NCBI RefSeq assembly: GCF_000003195.3
Contig: NC_012870.2
Location: forward strand, 34,660,741-34,724,740
DNA: 64,000 nt
Origin: Sorghum bicolor
Lineage: Eukaryota > Streptophyta > Magnoliopsida > Poales > Poaceae
Direction of reading: 5' to 3'
The translations under genes and the position numbers were made by a program. Positions 9,957 to 19,321 of this stretch are shown one piece after another. Under the pieces are notes generated by a model. The model saw only the letters and a program-made list of their open reading frames with translations. It was not told the origin of the DNA and searched no databases. The number at the start of each line of letters is the position of its first letter. Position 1 is the stretch's first letter.

Positions 9957-11044
9957 TGTCGGTGTTTTGACCCCAGGGGGTGACACCAACGAGTGAATTT
10001 GTGTGCGTGCTCCCTTTTCCAGATGGCGATGCAAGATTGACATAGAGATTTATCCTGGTTCGGGCAAGAGAAGGCCCTACGTCCAGCGGGGGTGAAGACT
10101 TCGTATTATCTTACACATAAGTGCTTGTATAGGGGTGAATACAAGTGGATGTGGCCAAGGGTTCTAAGTCCTAGCCGATGGTGGTGTGCGGATCGTATTC
10201 TACGAGTTGTGTGTTGGATCTCTCCTTTTTTTGTGTGTCGTCCTTAGCGTCCCCTTTTATAGTTCCAAGGGGAGACCTAAGTTACAGGGTGTAGGGATTA
10301 GAATAAGCCTCGATAGGGCTATGGCGCGCTGACCTACTCGAGGCCTCCGTACCGGCGTGGCCTCGAGCCGTCTTGTTACAGGGTACTTTGGTGATGATGG
10401 CGCGTGCGCTCCTGAATTCAGCTCCTGTACATCGTCTTGGATTGGCTTAGGTGCATGCACGCTTGCACGTTGTGGCAGTAGTCACGTCTGGGGTGGTTGA
10501 AGCACTGACTTCAATCGCCTGATCCTTTCCAGGGAAGGAACGCATCTGCTCGAGGGTCGGGTCGCACGAGCGGCCTTGCTGTGTGGGATCGCTGACTTCA
10601 TGCATCTCGAGGGGTGCCGTGATGGGATATCACGTCTGCCATACTGTGTCGGGTCGTACCTTTATCCATCTGGGGGACAAAGCTGGAAAAAGTGGAGATT
10701 TGACGGGTGCTTGCTCCTCTATCACGCTTCCCATGACTGTCGGGTTAGGTGGGAGCTTGGCAGACACATTAAATGCCCTGGCTTCCGTACCCATGACAGG
10801 CAGCAGAGGACACTTTTGCGCTTGAGGCTCATTGATTTGCTCGAGCTACTCCATTATTTGATGGTTGCTGGCTATCGAGCCCCTATCAATTCGTAGGACC
10901 CTATTTCCGTGTTCGAGGCCACGATCGACATCGAGCCCTGGTGATTGCGTATTTATGTCGGAGCGTCGAGTCAGAGCCTCGATTTGTTTTTGAATCCTCT
11001 CGTTATGAGTATTGGCTGGGATACCCCTATTGACATCCTCGACA
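9957..11044 (-). repeat. 3' LTR of Tat-A
   Basis: The plus strand reads TGTCGGTGTTTTGACC at the left edge and ends CCTCGACA at 11044, so the element sense is TGTCGAGG to ACACCGACA. On the minus strand TATAAAA lies at 10255-10261. The word TCGAG/CTCGA occurs at about 12 places in 1088 bp by eye. Overlapping open frames at 10576-10896 are GC-rich noise. Confidence 0.8.
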
Positions 11045-11134
11045 GTAGCCCCCGAGCCTCTGTTCGAGCACTTGTGTTCGAGCAGAGGCTATTCTGATGG
11101 TCGAGTTTCCGTGGGGGTCACACGAGTGACCCCC
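11045..11134 (-). promoter_or_regulatory. Tat-A polypurine tract with two upstream hairpins
   Basis: On the minus strand the tract GGCTCGGGGGCTA directly precedes the LTR start. Upstream of it GCCTCTG and CAGAGGC (plus-strand 11056-11062 and 11083-11089) form a perfect 7-bp stem. Further upstream GGGGGTCAC and GTGACCCCC (11113-11121 and 11126-11134) form a 9-bp stem with a 4-nt loop. Confidence 0.7.
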
Positions 11135-11867
11135 GCAGGGGTAGCCTCCGAGCCCTTGGAGGAGTCTTGGACTTCTTTGAGGGCTGTATTGCTTTTTTAG
11201 ATGCGACTGCTCTTGATGTTCCTTTTCACCAAAGGGCGTTTGTTCCAGAAGGGAGCCTCCGACCCTCGTTGGTCGGACTTACCTTATCAAGGCTAGGAGC
11301 GTGACGTACTCCTAGTGGAGCGAGTGTCATTGTCCTGGGTGAGCTCCTATCGGGTAATCTAAGCGCGAACCCACGCCCCGTTCGAGGGGGTTGGCTGCAG
11401 CCCGGGGCGTTCTCATTAAAGCTAGGCTAGCGTGGTCGGGGATACCGGTCTCGTTCGATAGAGTCCAGCGGCTCGACGCCTCCCTCCGTGGGGATTCCTC
11501 TCGACCTTCTTGCCCCTGCCTTGGATACCCCTAGCGAGTTCTCGAGGCAGGCCTCGTTTTCGACCCCTTGCTGGGCGCCCTTGACTCTGGTACTCGAGGG
11601 CGACCGTCGAAGCCGTCCGGTGGGTCGGTCTGCGCTCCCTCGAGATTCTTATGGCGGCGCGCGCTTGCCTTACCTTGCAACGGAAGGAAGTGTCATGGCA
11701 GTTCTTTTTCTTGCCTGTTGGGTGCACCTTTTTAGGAGGGAGTCATTGCGGCACAGTTCCGTTTGTGGAATCCGTAACGTCCTGTCAGGGAGAGAAACAA
11801 GACCGTTAGGTGGCGCATTTATTGAGGAAGTTACCGCATTTATCGGATCCGCTCGTTGGGGGGCGTC
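11135..11867. other. Tat-A spacer between PPT hairpins and antisense gene
   Basis: It is GC-rich and TCGAG-rich, with open frames on both strands that match nothing I recognise. By position it holds the upstream region of the antisense gene. No further feature is seen. Confidence 0.5.
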
Positions 11868-11875
11868 TATAAATA
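11868..11875 (+). promoter_or_regulatory. TATA box of Tat-A antisense gene
   Basis: TATAAATA follows a GC-rich stretch and lies 143 bp before the first in-frame ATG (12018). The position and orientation suit transcription antisense to the element. Confidence 0.5.
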
Positions 11876-12017
11876 TTGAGGCATTGCCTGGCTGTTGTTT
11901 CTTCTGCATCCTGCCATTGCACTCGCCCCTACTTACTTTGCATTTTCTCGCACACTTGAAGCACGATACACCCTCGAGCGGAGCGATCCATAGAGCCGCC
12001 CTCCACCTTCCGCCAAG

Positions 12018-13456
12018 ATGCCTATGAGACTCATCGCCGCTGACGATTAGCGCCCGTCGACCATGATGGAGCACTGACTGAGGGATCTGGAGAAGGAGGG
12101 GCTCCTGCGCCCCCGTGCTTCCTCGATGCGGCCCGAGTGGATCGCGCCGCCGGCGGATCATCGGGAGCCGAACCCACTTGCCAAGGTTACCGGGATCGCC
12201 GGCCGCTAAAGTCGGGCTTTATTCATGCGACAAGAGGTGGCTGGTAGTAGATTCCTCTCCTCAAGGGAGTCATAGGAGAAGCTCCTTAAGGCATACAAGG
12301 ATCTTACCGTAGCTCTGGAGGAGAAGAAGGAGAAGGAGGACGCTCTAACTGATGCTCGGAAGACCCTGTCTAGTATGAACGGCAAGGTCTCCTGGGCGGA
12401 GGAAGATGCTCAAGTCGCTCGAGAGGCCTCAGAGAAGGCAAAGGAGGAGGCTACCCGGTCAAGGGAGTAGGCCGTCTCGGCCGAGGAGGCGGCCGCTAAG
12501 GCATAGTAGGAAGGTGCACAATATAAGGATGGAGCCGCCGAGCTAGACAAGGAGAAGAGGCTCGTGTAGTCGGACCTTGCCGCCGCTCAGAGCGCTTATG
12601 GTGGGGTGAAGGAGGTACTCCTAATGAGCGAGATCACTCGAGGCGCCGCGGAGGAGGCCAAGAAGAAGGCCCGTGAGGACCTCGAGGCAGTGCAGGCCAG
12701 CTCTCACAGGCTTTCCATCGACATTGATCGTCTAAAGAAAACACTTCGAGAGAAAGAGGAGGCTATCCTTCAATTGAGCAAGATGATTGAGGACCTGCGG
12801 GTCAAAGAGATGGAGCTGGCTCACTCCTACAAGGAGATCGAGAGGGCCAACACCAACCTGGTTGGTGAGAATACAGCTCTCGAGGAGAAGATCCGTGGAA
12901 AGTCTTCTGTGCCCTTGTGCTTCTTTTGTTTCTATGACGTAGCTTTTCTCTCGTCTGACTCCTTATCTCAATTCTGCAGGGCTTAAGGACGATCTGCTAG
13001 CCGCCTAGGTCGACGCCCAGTCTTCTAAGGCATGGCTTGAGGGGGAGGTCGCCCTAACTGGCCGACTAAGGACTATGATAAACGACCTCTCGACCTCCTG
13101 GGAGCTCGAGCCTGCAGATGAGGCGAGGGAGGCAGCTCGAGGCGACACCCTGGTCAACTAGCTGTGCTACCTAGGCGCCACCCTAAGGGACCGGGTGCAG
13201 GACGCGCTCCATACTGGGGTGAAGCGGGCAATGGTGGTTGTCTGCTCGGGCTTCTCCTATGACATGGATGTAGTGTCCCATGGTTTCATCACTGACCTCC
13301 AAGACCGACGCTGAAAACGAGGAGAGGCTCCATGCCTTGATCGACGATGTGGAGGTTCCTGGTGAAAGGTTGGCGAAGCTGTTCGAGCCAGAGGTACTAC
13401 CTCCGGAGACCAGCGCGGGCGCAGAAGACGGTGGTGAGAGTAGAGATGAGGACTAA
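12018..13456 (+). pseudogene. antisense captured gene of Tat-A (PF04195-like N-terminus, coiled-coil C-terminus), decayed
   Basis: It runs opposite to the retroviral genes. From ATG 12018 the frame reaches MRPEWIAPPADHREPNP at 12126. I recognise this as the start of the plant putative gypsy-type transposon domain (Transposase_28, PF04195). The rest of that domain is missing, deleted near 12180-12250. A long Glu/Lys/Ala-rich coiled coil follows (about 12300-12890, heptads such as ALEEKIR). A likely intron ends at CTGCAG 12979, and the final exon runs to TAA 13454-13456 with an acidic tail. In-frame TAG codons are at 12048, 12468, 12504, 12507, 12567, 13006 and 13159. The function of the family is unknown. 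Confidence 0.65.
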
Positions 13457-13874
13457 GGCCTGCGAGCCTAATTTGGGTACTTAGACCCATTGTAATATAC
13501 TTTAGCGTTTAAACATTGTGGCCTTTGTGGCCTTAAGATTCGTATTTTCTGTATGTTCTTGTTACTTTTATGCTCAAGTTTCCTTTGTTTCATTTGCTGC
13601 CTAAGTTTGTATTCCTCGATCGATCTTTTGTTAGGACAACCTCGACTGCCTCGAGGGTAAGGGAGTGAGTAGAGTTACCATAGCCCGGGGGTGTAGGGGT
13701 TCTCAGGCTCGACGTCCCTCGGCCCTTAAGGGGCTTGAGGTGCCTTTACTACTCGATCGTGTGAGGTTTCTTTAGTTCTTAAAAGGAAAAAGGTAGCGTT
13801 GAGTTTTTGAAGAAACCATTCAGTTTTTAAGAGCTTGTGGGGGGGGTCCCCTGTTAGCCCTCGAGGGAGTGTCA
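13457..13874. other. Tat-A spacer between antisense gene and pol end
   Basis: It is non-coding and TCGAG-rich, and probably holds the 3' ends of both convergent transcripts (AATATACTTTAGCG after 13490 is a weak polyadenylation context). It continues at 46375 on the far side of Chr-1. Confidence 0.5.
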
Positions 13875-13879
13875 ACTAT

Positions 13880-16800
13880 TGTAACAGAACCATCAAATTT
13901 ATAAGAATTCAAGTGAATTAGCGACCATGGAGGCAGTCAAGCCAATGGAATTGAACCCATGTAAACCCGGTAGTCCGACGAAATCTCAGAAGACCTCGAT
14001 TCAACCAACATACAACCAAGATCGTACATGATCAAGCATCACCATCACAGATTACAACATTCATCATAGAACATAGTTTTACATCACATCAGAGCTTAAA
14101 AGTGGTTATTACAAACCAAAGCAGTAGCGGAAACAAAGTAGTTTTTAAACAACACCAACTCAGTTTATATTACATGCCAGTTTCATGGTCAAGTCCCAAC
14201 AAAAGCACAACTGAAGGTAGAGAAGTGATCATGCCCATGATCTATTCATCATCGGCAGCCGGGTGATGGCAGTTAGCGCAATAGCCGTGATAAACGACAT
14301 CATCTACAACAGGGGTAAATAAAACCCTGAGTACGAGAATGTACTCAGCTAGACTTACCCGTCATAAACCAAAAATAAAGTGACACCAAGGAGTATGCAA
14401 GGCTGATCTTTGTGGACTGGTTCGACTCACCTTTTTGCATAAAAAGCTTTAGTAGAAAGAAACCCATTTATCAAATTTCAGCAGCAGGTTTATTACTTAC
14501 AACTATCCACTAGATTAGCACCTGATCTAAGCATACACTTGAGTATTTAAACATCACAATAATGACCATATCCAGATTTTTACATAGCTATCATCATTCT
14601 CATCATAACCATTAAGTTTATTTAGTGAATTCTAGGTTGCCGCTGCCCAAGTCAAGTTCACTATCCGGGAGAGACGGCGATTCGAATCGATTCCTATCCA
14701 GCTGGAGGAGTATTCCTAACACTCACCCAAGCATACTTCATGACGGCAGCTCGGATCACCTTTAGCACAACTTCGGACCAATTCGTGGGTCCGTACGGCG
14801 CCGCACCCCCAGGGACCGCCAATGTGCCAGGGTCAGGACTCTAACCTGACACATCGGTCTTACGCCATTGACTCCCCGCACATCCTTACTACCAACCGGG
14901 GTGCGCACTTTAACCAGATCGGGGTATCCGGCCGGAGTTGCACTCGTAGGCTTCGCGGTCGGAACGACTTATCCGTCCAACTAAGTGATAGGCATGCGTT
15001 CAACATGACACGGGGACGTACAGCGATTCGGTCCTTAAACGACACAGACGGGGATAGATTCACACCCAAGACCTCCATGCCTTGTTGCTGCACTATCGTC
15101 ATCCCGCCCGGTCTCAAGTTCATTATTAGCATCTGGTTATTTCCACGATAGCAATATAGCCAACCGTGATCATCATCCACCTAACTCTCGCAGGTGACAG
15201 GAAATCACCCGGCTTCTACCGAGCTAAACATGGCTAAGCATCACTTCGATCCTGGACCTACTTAGGTGAGGTATGAGGTGGACAAGGTAGTCATTATGCA
15301 GCAAGGGTGTCATATCAACGCCTACCACTTAATGCAGCAATATATATAACAATAGTCAAATGATAGCTGAACACGAATAATAAAATAGTAGGAGGCTTAT
15401 AATGCTCCGGGGCTTGCCTTTGACGTAAGTAGAAGGACGGTGATCAGGGCACTCCGGCAAGTCCTCCTCCTCCTCAGCTCCTTGAGGTAGCTCCCCTTGC
15501 TGTCCTTCCGACGCTGGCAGCTCGAACTCCAAAACAGTCACGCCCTTGGGTACACCTATGTATGCATGACAAGGACATGAATATCGAGAATGCACATATG
15601 ATGCATGATGTCATGGTGAAGAGCCAAAGGGACATAAAACAAGGTATAACATGAGCGTAAACTTCTGAGAGTAAGTGAATCATGGAATAACAAGTAAGTG
15701 CATACTTCTTCTCTGGTAGAGAGACTAACTAGACAAGTTAAACAAATCCTAGCTACTCCTACTCAGTCGCTGGTTTAGTAGACAAACCAACCTGTCACAA
15801 GTTTTAGCCATAACTTAAGCATCAGTTAGCCAAACTAAGCAAGTAAGCACTTTCTGGAAACCTTAGCAAATTTTCTACAATTCACGTTTAGACATCCCAG
15901 AGTGATTCCCAACCAAAATATGCTAAAACATAAAAAGTTGGCTGGCTGCTCTGGAAAATCCAGAGAGCAAGCACTTCACAGAAGCTACTTGCAACATACA
16001 TAACTTTTAAAATACTCAACCAAATGTTATGAAATTTGGACACGAAGTAGATAAGCAAGTTAGCTACAAGTTTGTTGTAGACAAGTTTCCTAGAAAACAT
16101 CATCTTAAATCAGTTCTTAAGCAATTGCTATCAGCTACACAGGATCACTCTAGGAAAGACATAAATAGCAAAAATAATATTTTGCACATATTGAGAATGT
16201 ATCAAAGGGACAATCCAATTGCACCAGTAGATAGAACATATCTACGAAACACCAGAAAACATCATGGCAAGGTCTAAACCCATTTCTATCATCTCCTTTT
16301 CCATTTATTTAATTATTAATGTGATTTAATGAACCTGCATTCCAAGTGTTACAAAAATCCTAAGAAAATTACAGCAAGCTACTTATGCTAATATAAGATC
16401 ACTGTAAAATTTTCAGAACATTTGCACATACAGATTGTTAGATACAAAAACAACAAGCTAGTAAAGACATGCAAGGCATAAATGTGAAACCCTATCAAAA
16501 GTGTCAAACAACAGATTTCAGATTTTTCCTAGCTTTGTCTACATGTGAGTATAACAGTCAGCAAGTTTCACCACAAAAGGAGCTATAACTTATTTATTAA
16601 AACTACCACAAGAAACTCCTATTTAAGCAAGATTTATTTTTAACTTTACAACCCAGGCTGCCAAAAATCATAATAAATTTATCAGAGCCTATTCATAACC
16701 TTAGTAACAACACCCTAAATTTGCATGGCCAACAGATCAATAGATTTCAAGATATAATTACCTCCTAAAAATCCAAGATTAATTTATATCTAATTATTTC

Positions 16801-18393
16801 CACAAAAACATGGCATGTCTCATATTTTTATTAAAAACTAGACTCATACTGGAACCTAGCAAAATTGGAACCCTGTCATTTGGATCTATAAAACTCGAGA
16901 TATGAATTTTTCAAAATTAGCTCAGGATCTGCAAAACAGTGAATCAGAGAGGTGAGAGGGAGAGGCTGACACCCGGGACACGCGCGTCAGAGAGACAGAG
17001 ACAGGGGAGATGCTCGTCGCCGGCGAAGCTCAACGACGACGAGGTCTCGGCCGGATCCAAGGGCATCTATGTGTTCCTCTCATCAAGGCGACTCGGTTGA
17101 CCTACTTTACCCGCGCTCTACTGGACTCTAGGGTGCTCGCCGTCGGGAATGGCGGAGCGGCGGCGCTGCGCGGTGTTACGCCGGCGGATCCAGGCATTGG
17201 CGACGCGGTAGAGCTTCATGCCGAGCATCAGTGAATCAAGGGGAAGCGATAGGAACAAGAATGAAGGAAAATGGTGGAGCAGAGAGGCCTGGCCACGTTG
17301 CCGGTGAGCTCGGGCGGAACTCCGGCGAGGGAGAACGGCTCGGAGCTCGGCAATGTCGCCTTACCCGTGCTCGACAGTGGCCAAGGAGATGACGCCGAGG
17401 TAGAGGACGTCGAGGCGGAGCTCTGGACGGGTTGGCTTGGCCGGAGGTGCGGTGGAACGGCCAGAGAAGCTCGCCGAAACGCGGCGGAGCTCCCTGAGGC
17501 GACGGTGGAGCGAAATGGGAGGCGTTGAGCGAGTGGAGGGCGCGTCTGAGGCGTCCACTCGGTGCGTGGCATCTTGTGGACGACGTCGGGGCTGATAGGC
17601 GGGGTCGCCATCAATGTACGGCCGCCAGATGGCCGGACACGTGGCGGCGGGTGAGCTCTGTCCAACTGAATCGTTTTTCTGAATCGGCCGATTGCAGTGA
17701 CTGAATCCCGAAGTTCGTCGACGTTTTACTCTCAGCTCACTCGGTGGTTTTGGCTGGGATTTGATCCTCTGGATAGAGCTACACGAGTTCTACAACTTTG
17801 ATTACACGAGCTCAGTCTAAATCGGTCTGGATTTTAAACTACAAGGCTCCCAACAACCCTACCTCGAAACTGTGTAAACCAAGACTTAGCCAAATTCGGC
17901 TAAGTGTGAAATCAGCCCTGATTTTTGGCTTGTGAGCAAATTTTGGAGGTGTTCCAAGCTTTTTCATAAAAAGTTATCAACATAACTTTTGTAGCTTAGG
18001 GAATTCTCTACAACTTTGTTTCAGGGGTCACAGACATGCAAGGTTTCTAACATTACTTTCATAAAACATCTTTGAAAGGAGGTTTAGGGGGTCAAATAAG
18101 CCATTCTAGGGTTAACCATGACTTGGAAACATTTTTAAACAAAACCTCCAACATGAACTTTGTTCCAAAAGATGTTCTAAACATGATTAAAGTATTTTGG
18201 AAAGGATTGCACACTCACATGTATTGGTCACCCACTAAAGTCACTCAAAACAAGTCACACAAGCAATTTAATCACATGGTACATGTAGTAAATGGCATGT
18301 GATCATGGTATGATGCTCATGAGTGATCATGATGATGCTTATGTTGATGCAATGCTCATGGGTAACATGCAAGCTAATACTAGGAGTGTTACA
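13880..18393 (-). repeat. 3' LTR of Chr-1 (4.5 kb)
   Basis: Borders are TGTAACAGAACC at 13880 and GTGTTACA at 18393. The length matches the complete Chr-2 LTR (4586 bp), and a core (about 14640-15240) aligns with Chr-2 52800-53380. It contains a GC-rich, CpG-dense segment (about 16960-17680) in otherwise AT-rich DNA, and a short sense-strand frame at 15420-15560 shared with Chr-2. Other open frames inside are not supported as genes. Confidence 0.85.
15356..15595 (-). other. short LTR-internal frame conserved between Chr-1 and Chr-2
   Basis: This sense-strand frame of 79 codons has an acidic middle (GAEEEEDLPECPDH) and ends with VKGKPRSIISL. The Chr-2 LTR has the counterpart at 53396-53737, with an acidic stretch, ECPNHEPASFVKGKPRSI and a similar upstream ATAG-GTGNACC junction that could be a splice acceptor. 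Whether it is translated is unknown. Nearby frames are also open, so selection must be tested. Confidence 0.35.
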
Positions 18394-18571
18394 GCCCTCC
18401 CCCCTTACAAAAATCTCGTCCCGAGATTTGAAAGACGTACCATTTTTCGTAGAATGAGGGATAAGTTACTTGTAAATAGTCCTCCCTTTCCCAAGTGGCA
18501 TCTCTCTCATTTTTACGGTTCCACAAAACTCTAAAGAGTTTGATCACCCTCCCATGAGTAACTCGTTCTTT
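18389..18571 (-). pseudogene. Chr-1 pol C-terminal fragment (chromodomain-like)
   Basis: The minus frame reads GRVIKLFRVLWNRKN then ATWEREDYLQVTYPSFYEKW. This matches the degenerate chromodomain tail at the end of Tekay/Del integrases and aligns with the Chr-2 counterpart at 56684-56830. It continues the integrase frame that breaks off at 40365, separated by the 21.8-kb Tat-B insertion. The stop found in Chr-2 after the last residues is missing here, so the frame runs on through the hairpin and PPT. Confidence 0.8.
18394..18428 (-). promoter_or_regulatory. Chr-1 stem-loop and polypurine tract
   Basis: On the minus strand AAATCTCG-GGA-CGAGATTT forms a perfect 8-bp stem. TTGTAAGGGGGGAGGGC follows, and then the LTR start TGTAACAC. 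The same arrangement is present in Chr-2. Confidence 0.8.
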
Positions 18572-18576
18572 GACAT

Positions 18577-19293
18577 TGTTGACACCGTTTTTGGACACGT
18601 GACTAGGTTTGGTAGAGTATGGGCCAGCAAGGTAAGTCAGCGGTGTTTTATACAGGATGCGTTGCCGATGAGGTTGGTTACCGATGAAGAAGGAGTTGGA
18701 CGTGATTTAGTCCATAGATGATGATGCGTCCGTGCCGATGACCGCGACAAGGGAGTCTGCCGATGGATGCGACAAGGGAATCTGCCGATGACCGCGACAA
18801 GGGAGTCTGCCGATGATGCGGAGGGATAGTCTGGAAGCTGCCGATGGGTTCGTGAAGGTGTTCCAGTCTGTCACGGGGATAGTTTTATATTTCCCTTAGT
18901 TGTTTAAATCGTTTTATATACGGATTCTGTGTAATTTAGAATTCGAATTCTAGTCATGTCTGGTTGTAGCTCTGTGAGCAGGGTATAATGAGACATCTAT
19001 CAATCAATCAAACACACGTTTTTACTCATATTCCAGCATCTACTTTTTCGACGACTTCGTCATACTTTTCCTTTTCACTACGAGTTCTTAGGAATTCGTC
19101 GACTTAAGCTCGGCGCGTTCTCAAGTTCCGCGTGAATACCTCTTAGCCGTGACATCCGGGCGCATCGCTGTTGTCAGGACTAAAGTATTCGAGTTACCAC
19201 CTTTGCCGGTAGCAAGGTCAAATCGGCTGGCACGCCTTAACGTTTGGATCGGGTATTAGCCTTTTGTGTTTGCAGATCAGTTTTGCACCAACA
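18577..19293 (+). repeat. 5' LTR of Tat-B, core promoter deletion
   Basis: It is 717 bp against 741 bp for the 3' copy. A 23-bp deletion between TA/TAA repeats removes the TATAAATATA core promoter that the 3' LTR keeps at 40026; only TATAATG remains at 18984. GCCGAT or ATCGGC occurs 7 times in it. Confidence 0.9.
18730..18850 (+). repeat. tandem 25-bp units in Tat-B U3
   Basis: About four imperfect units of the form GCCGATGACCGCGACAAGGG plus AGTCT follow each other, the last ones degenerate. They recur in the 3' LTR at 39772-39893. They may be transcription-factor or silencing targets; no function is evident. Confidence 0.75.
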
Positions 19294-19321
19294 CATCTTT
19301 TGGCACGCCTGGTGGGACCGA
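19294..19321 (+). promoter_or_regulatory. primer-binding-site region of Tat-B
   Basis: Directly after the LTR comes TTTTGGCACGCCTGGTGGGA, the position and style of a Tat primer-binding site. I cannot assign the tRNA with certainty from memory. Confidence 0.6.

Noticed and set aside
9646..9996. 116-codon hydrophobic frame at the LTR 3/Tat-A junction
   Set aside because: It spans the border between two elements, so it cannot be an ancestral gene; the hydrophobicity comes from T-rich sequence.
10576..10896. overlapping frames in the Tat-A LTR
   Set aside because: Two overlapping frames in GC-rich LTR DNA without a domain or conserved start.
11422..12161. long frames on both strands before the Tat-A antisense gene
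   Set aside because: They are open on opposite strands at once and have no recognisable motifs. The real frame is marked by MRPEWIAPP at 12126.
14822..15180. frames on both strands in the Chr-1 LTR core
   Set aside because: Core DNA is conserved with Chr-2, but neither frame stays open there.
17228..17665. 145-codon minus-strand frame in the Chr-1 LTR, also open at 45228-45641
   Set aside because: It lies in the GC-rich island, where stops are rare. The Chr-2 counterpart region has no similar frame, and the composition is Ser/Pro/Arg noise.
18730..18850. CRISPR-like array
   Set aside because: Contiguous degenerate tandem units without unique spacers, inside a plant LTR.
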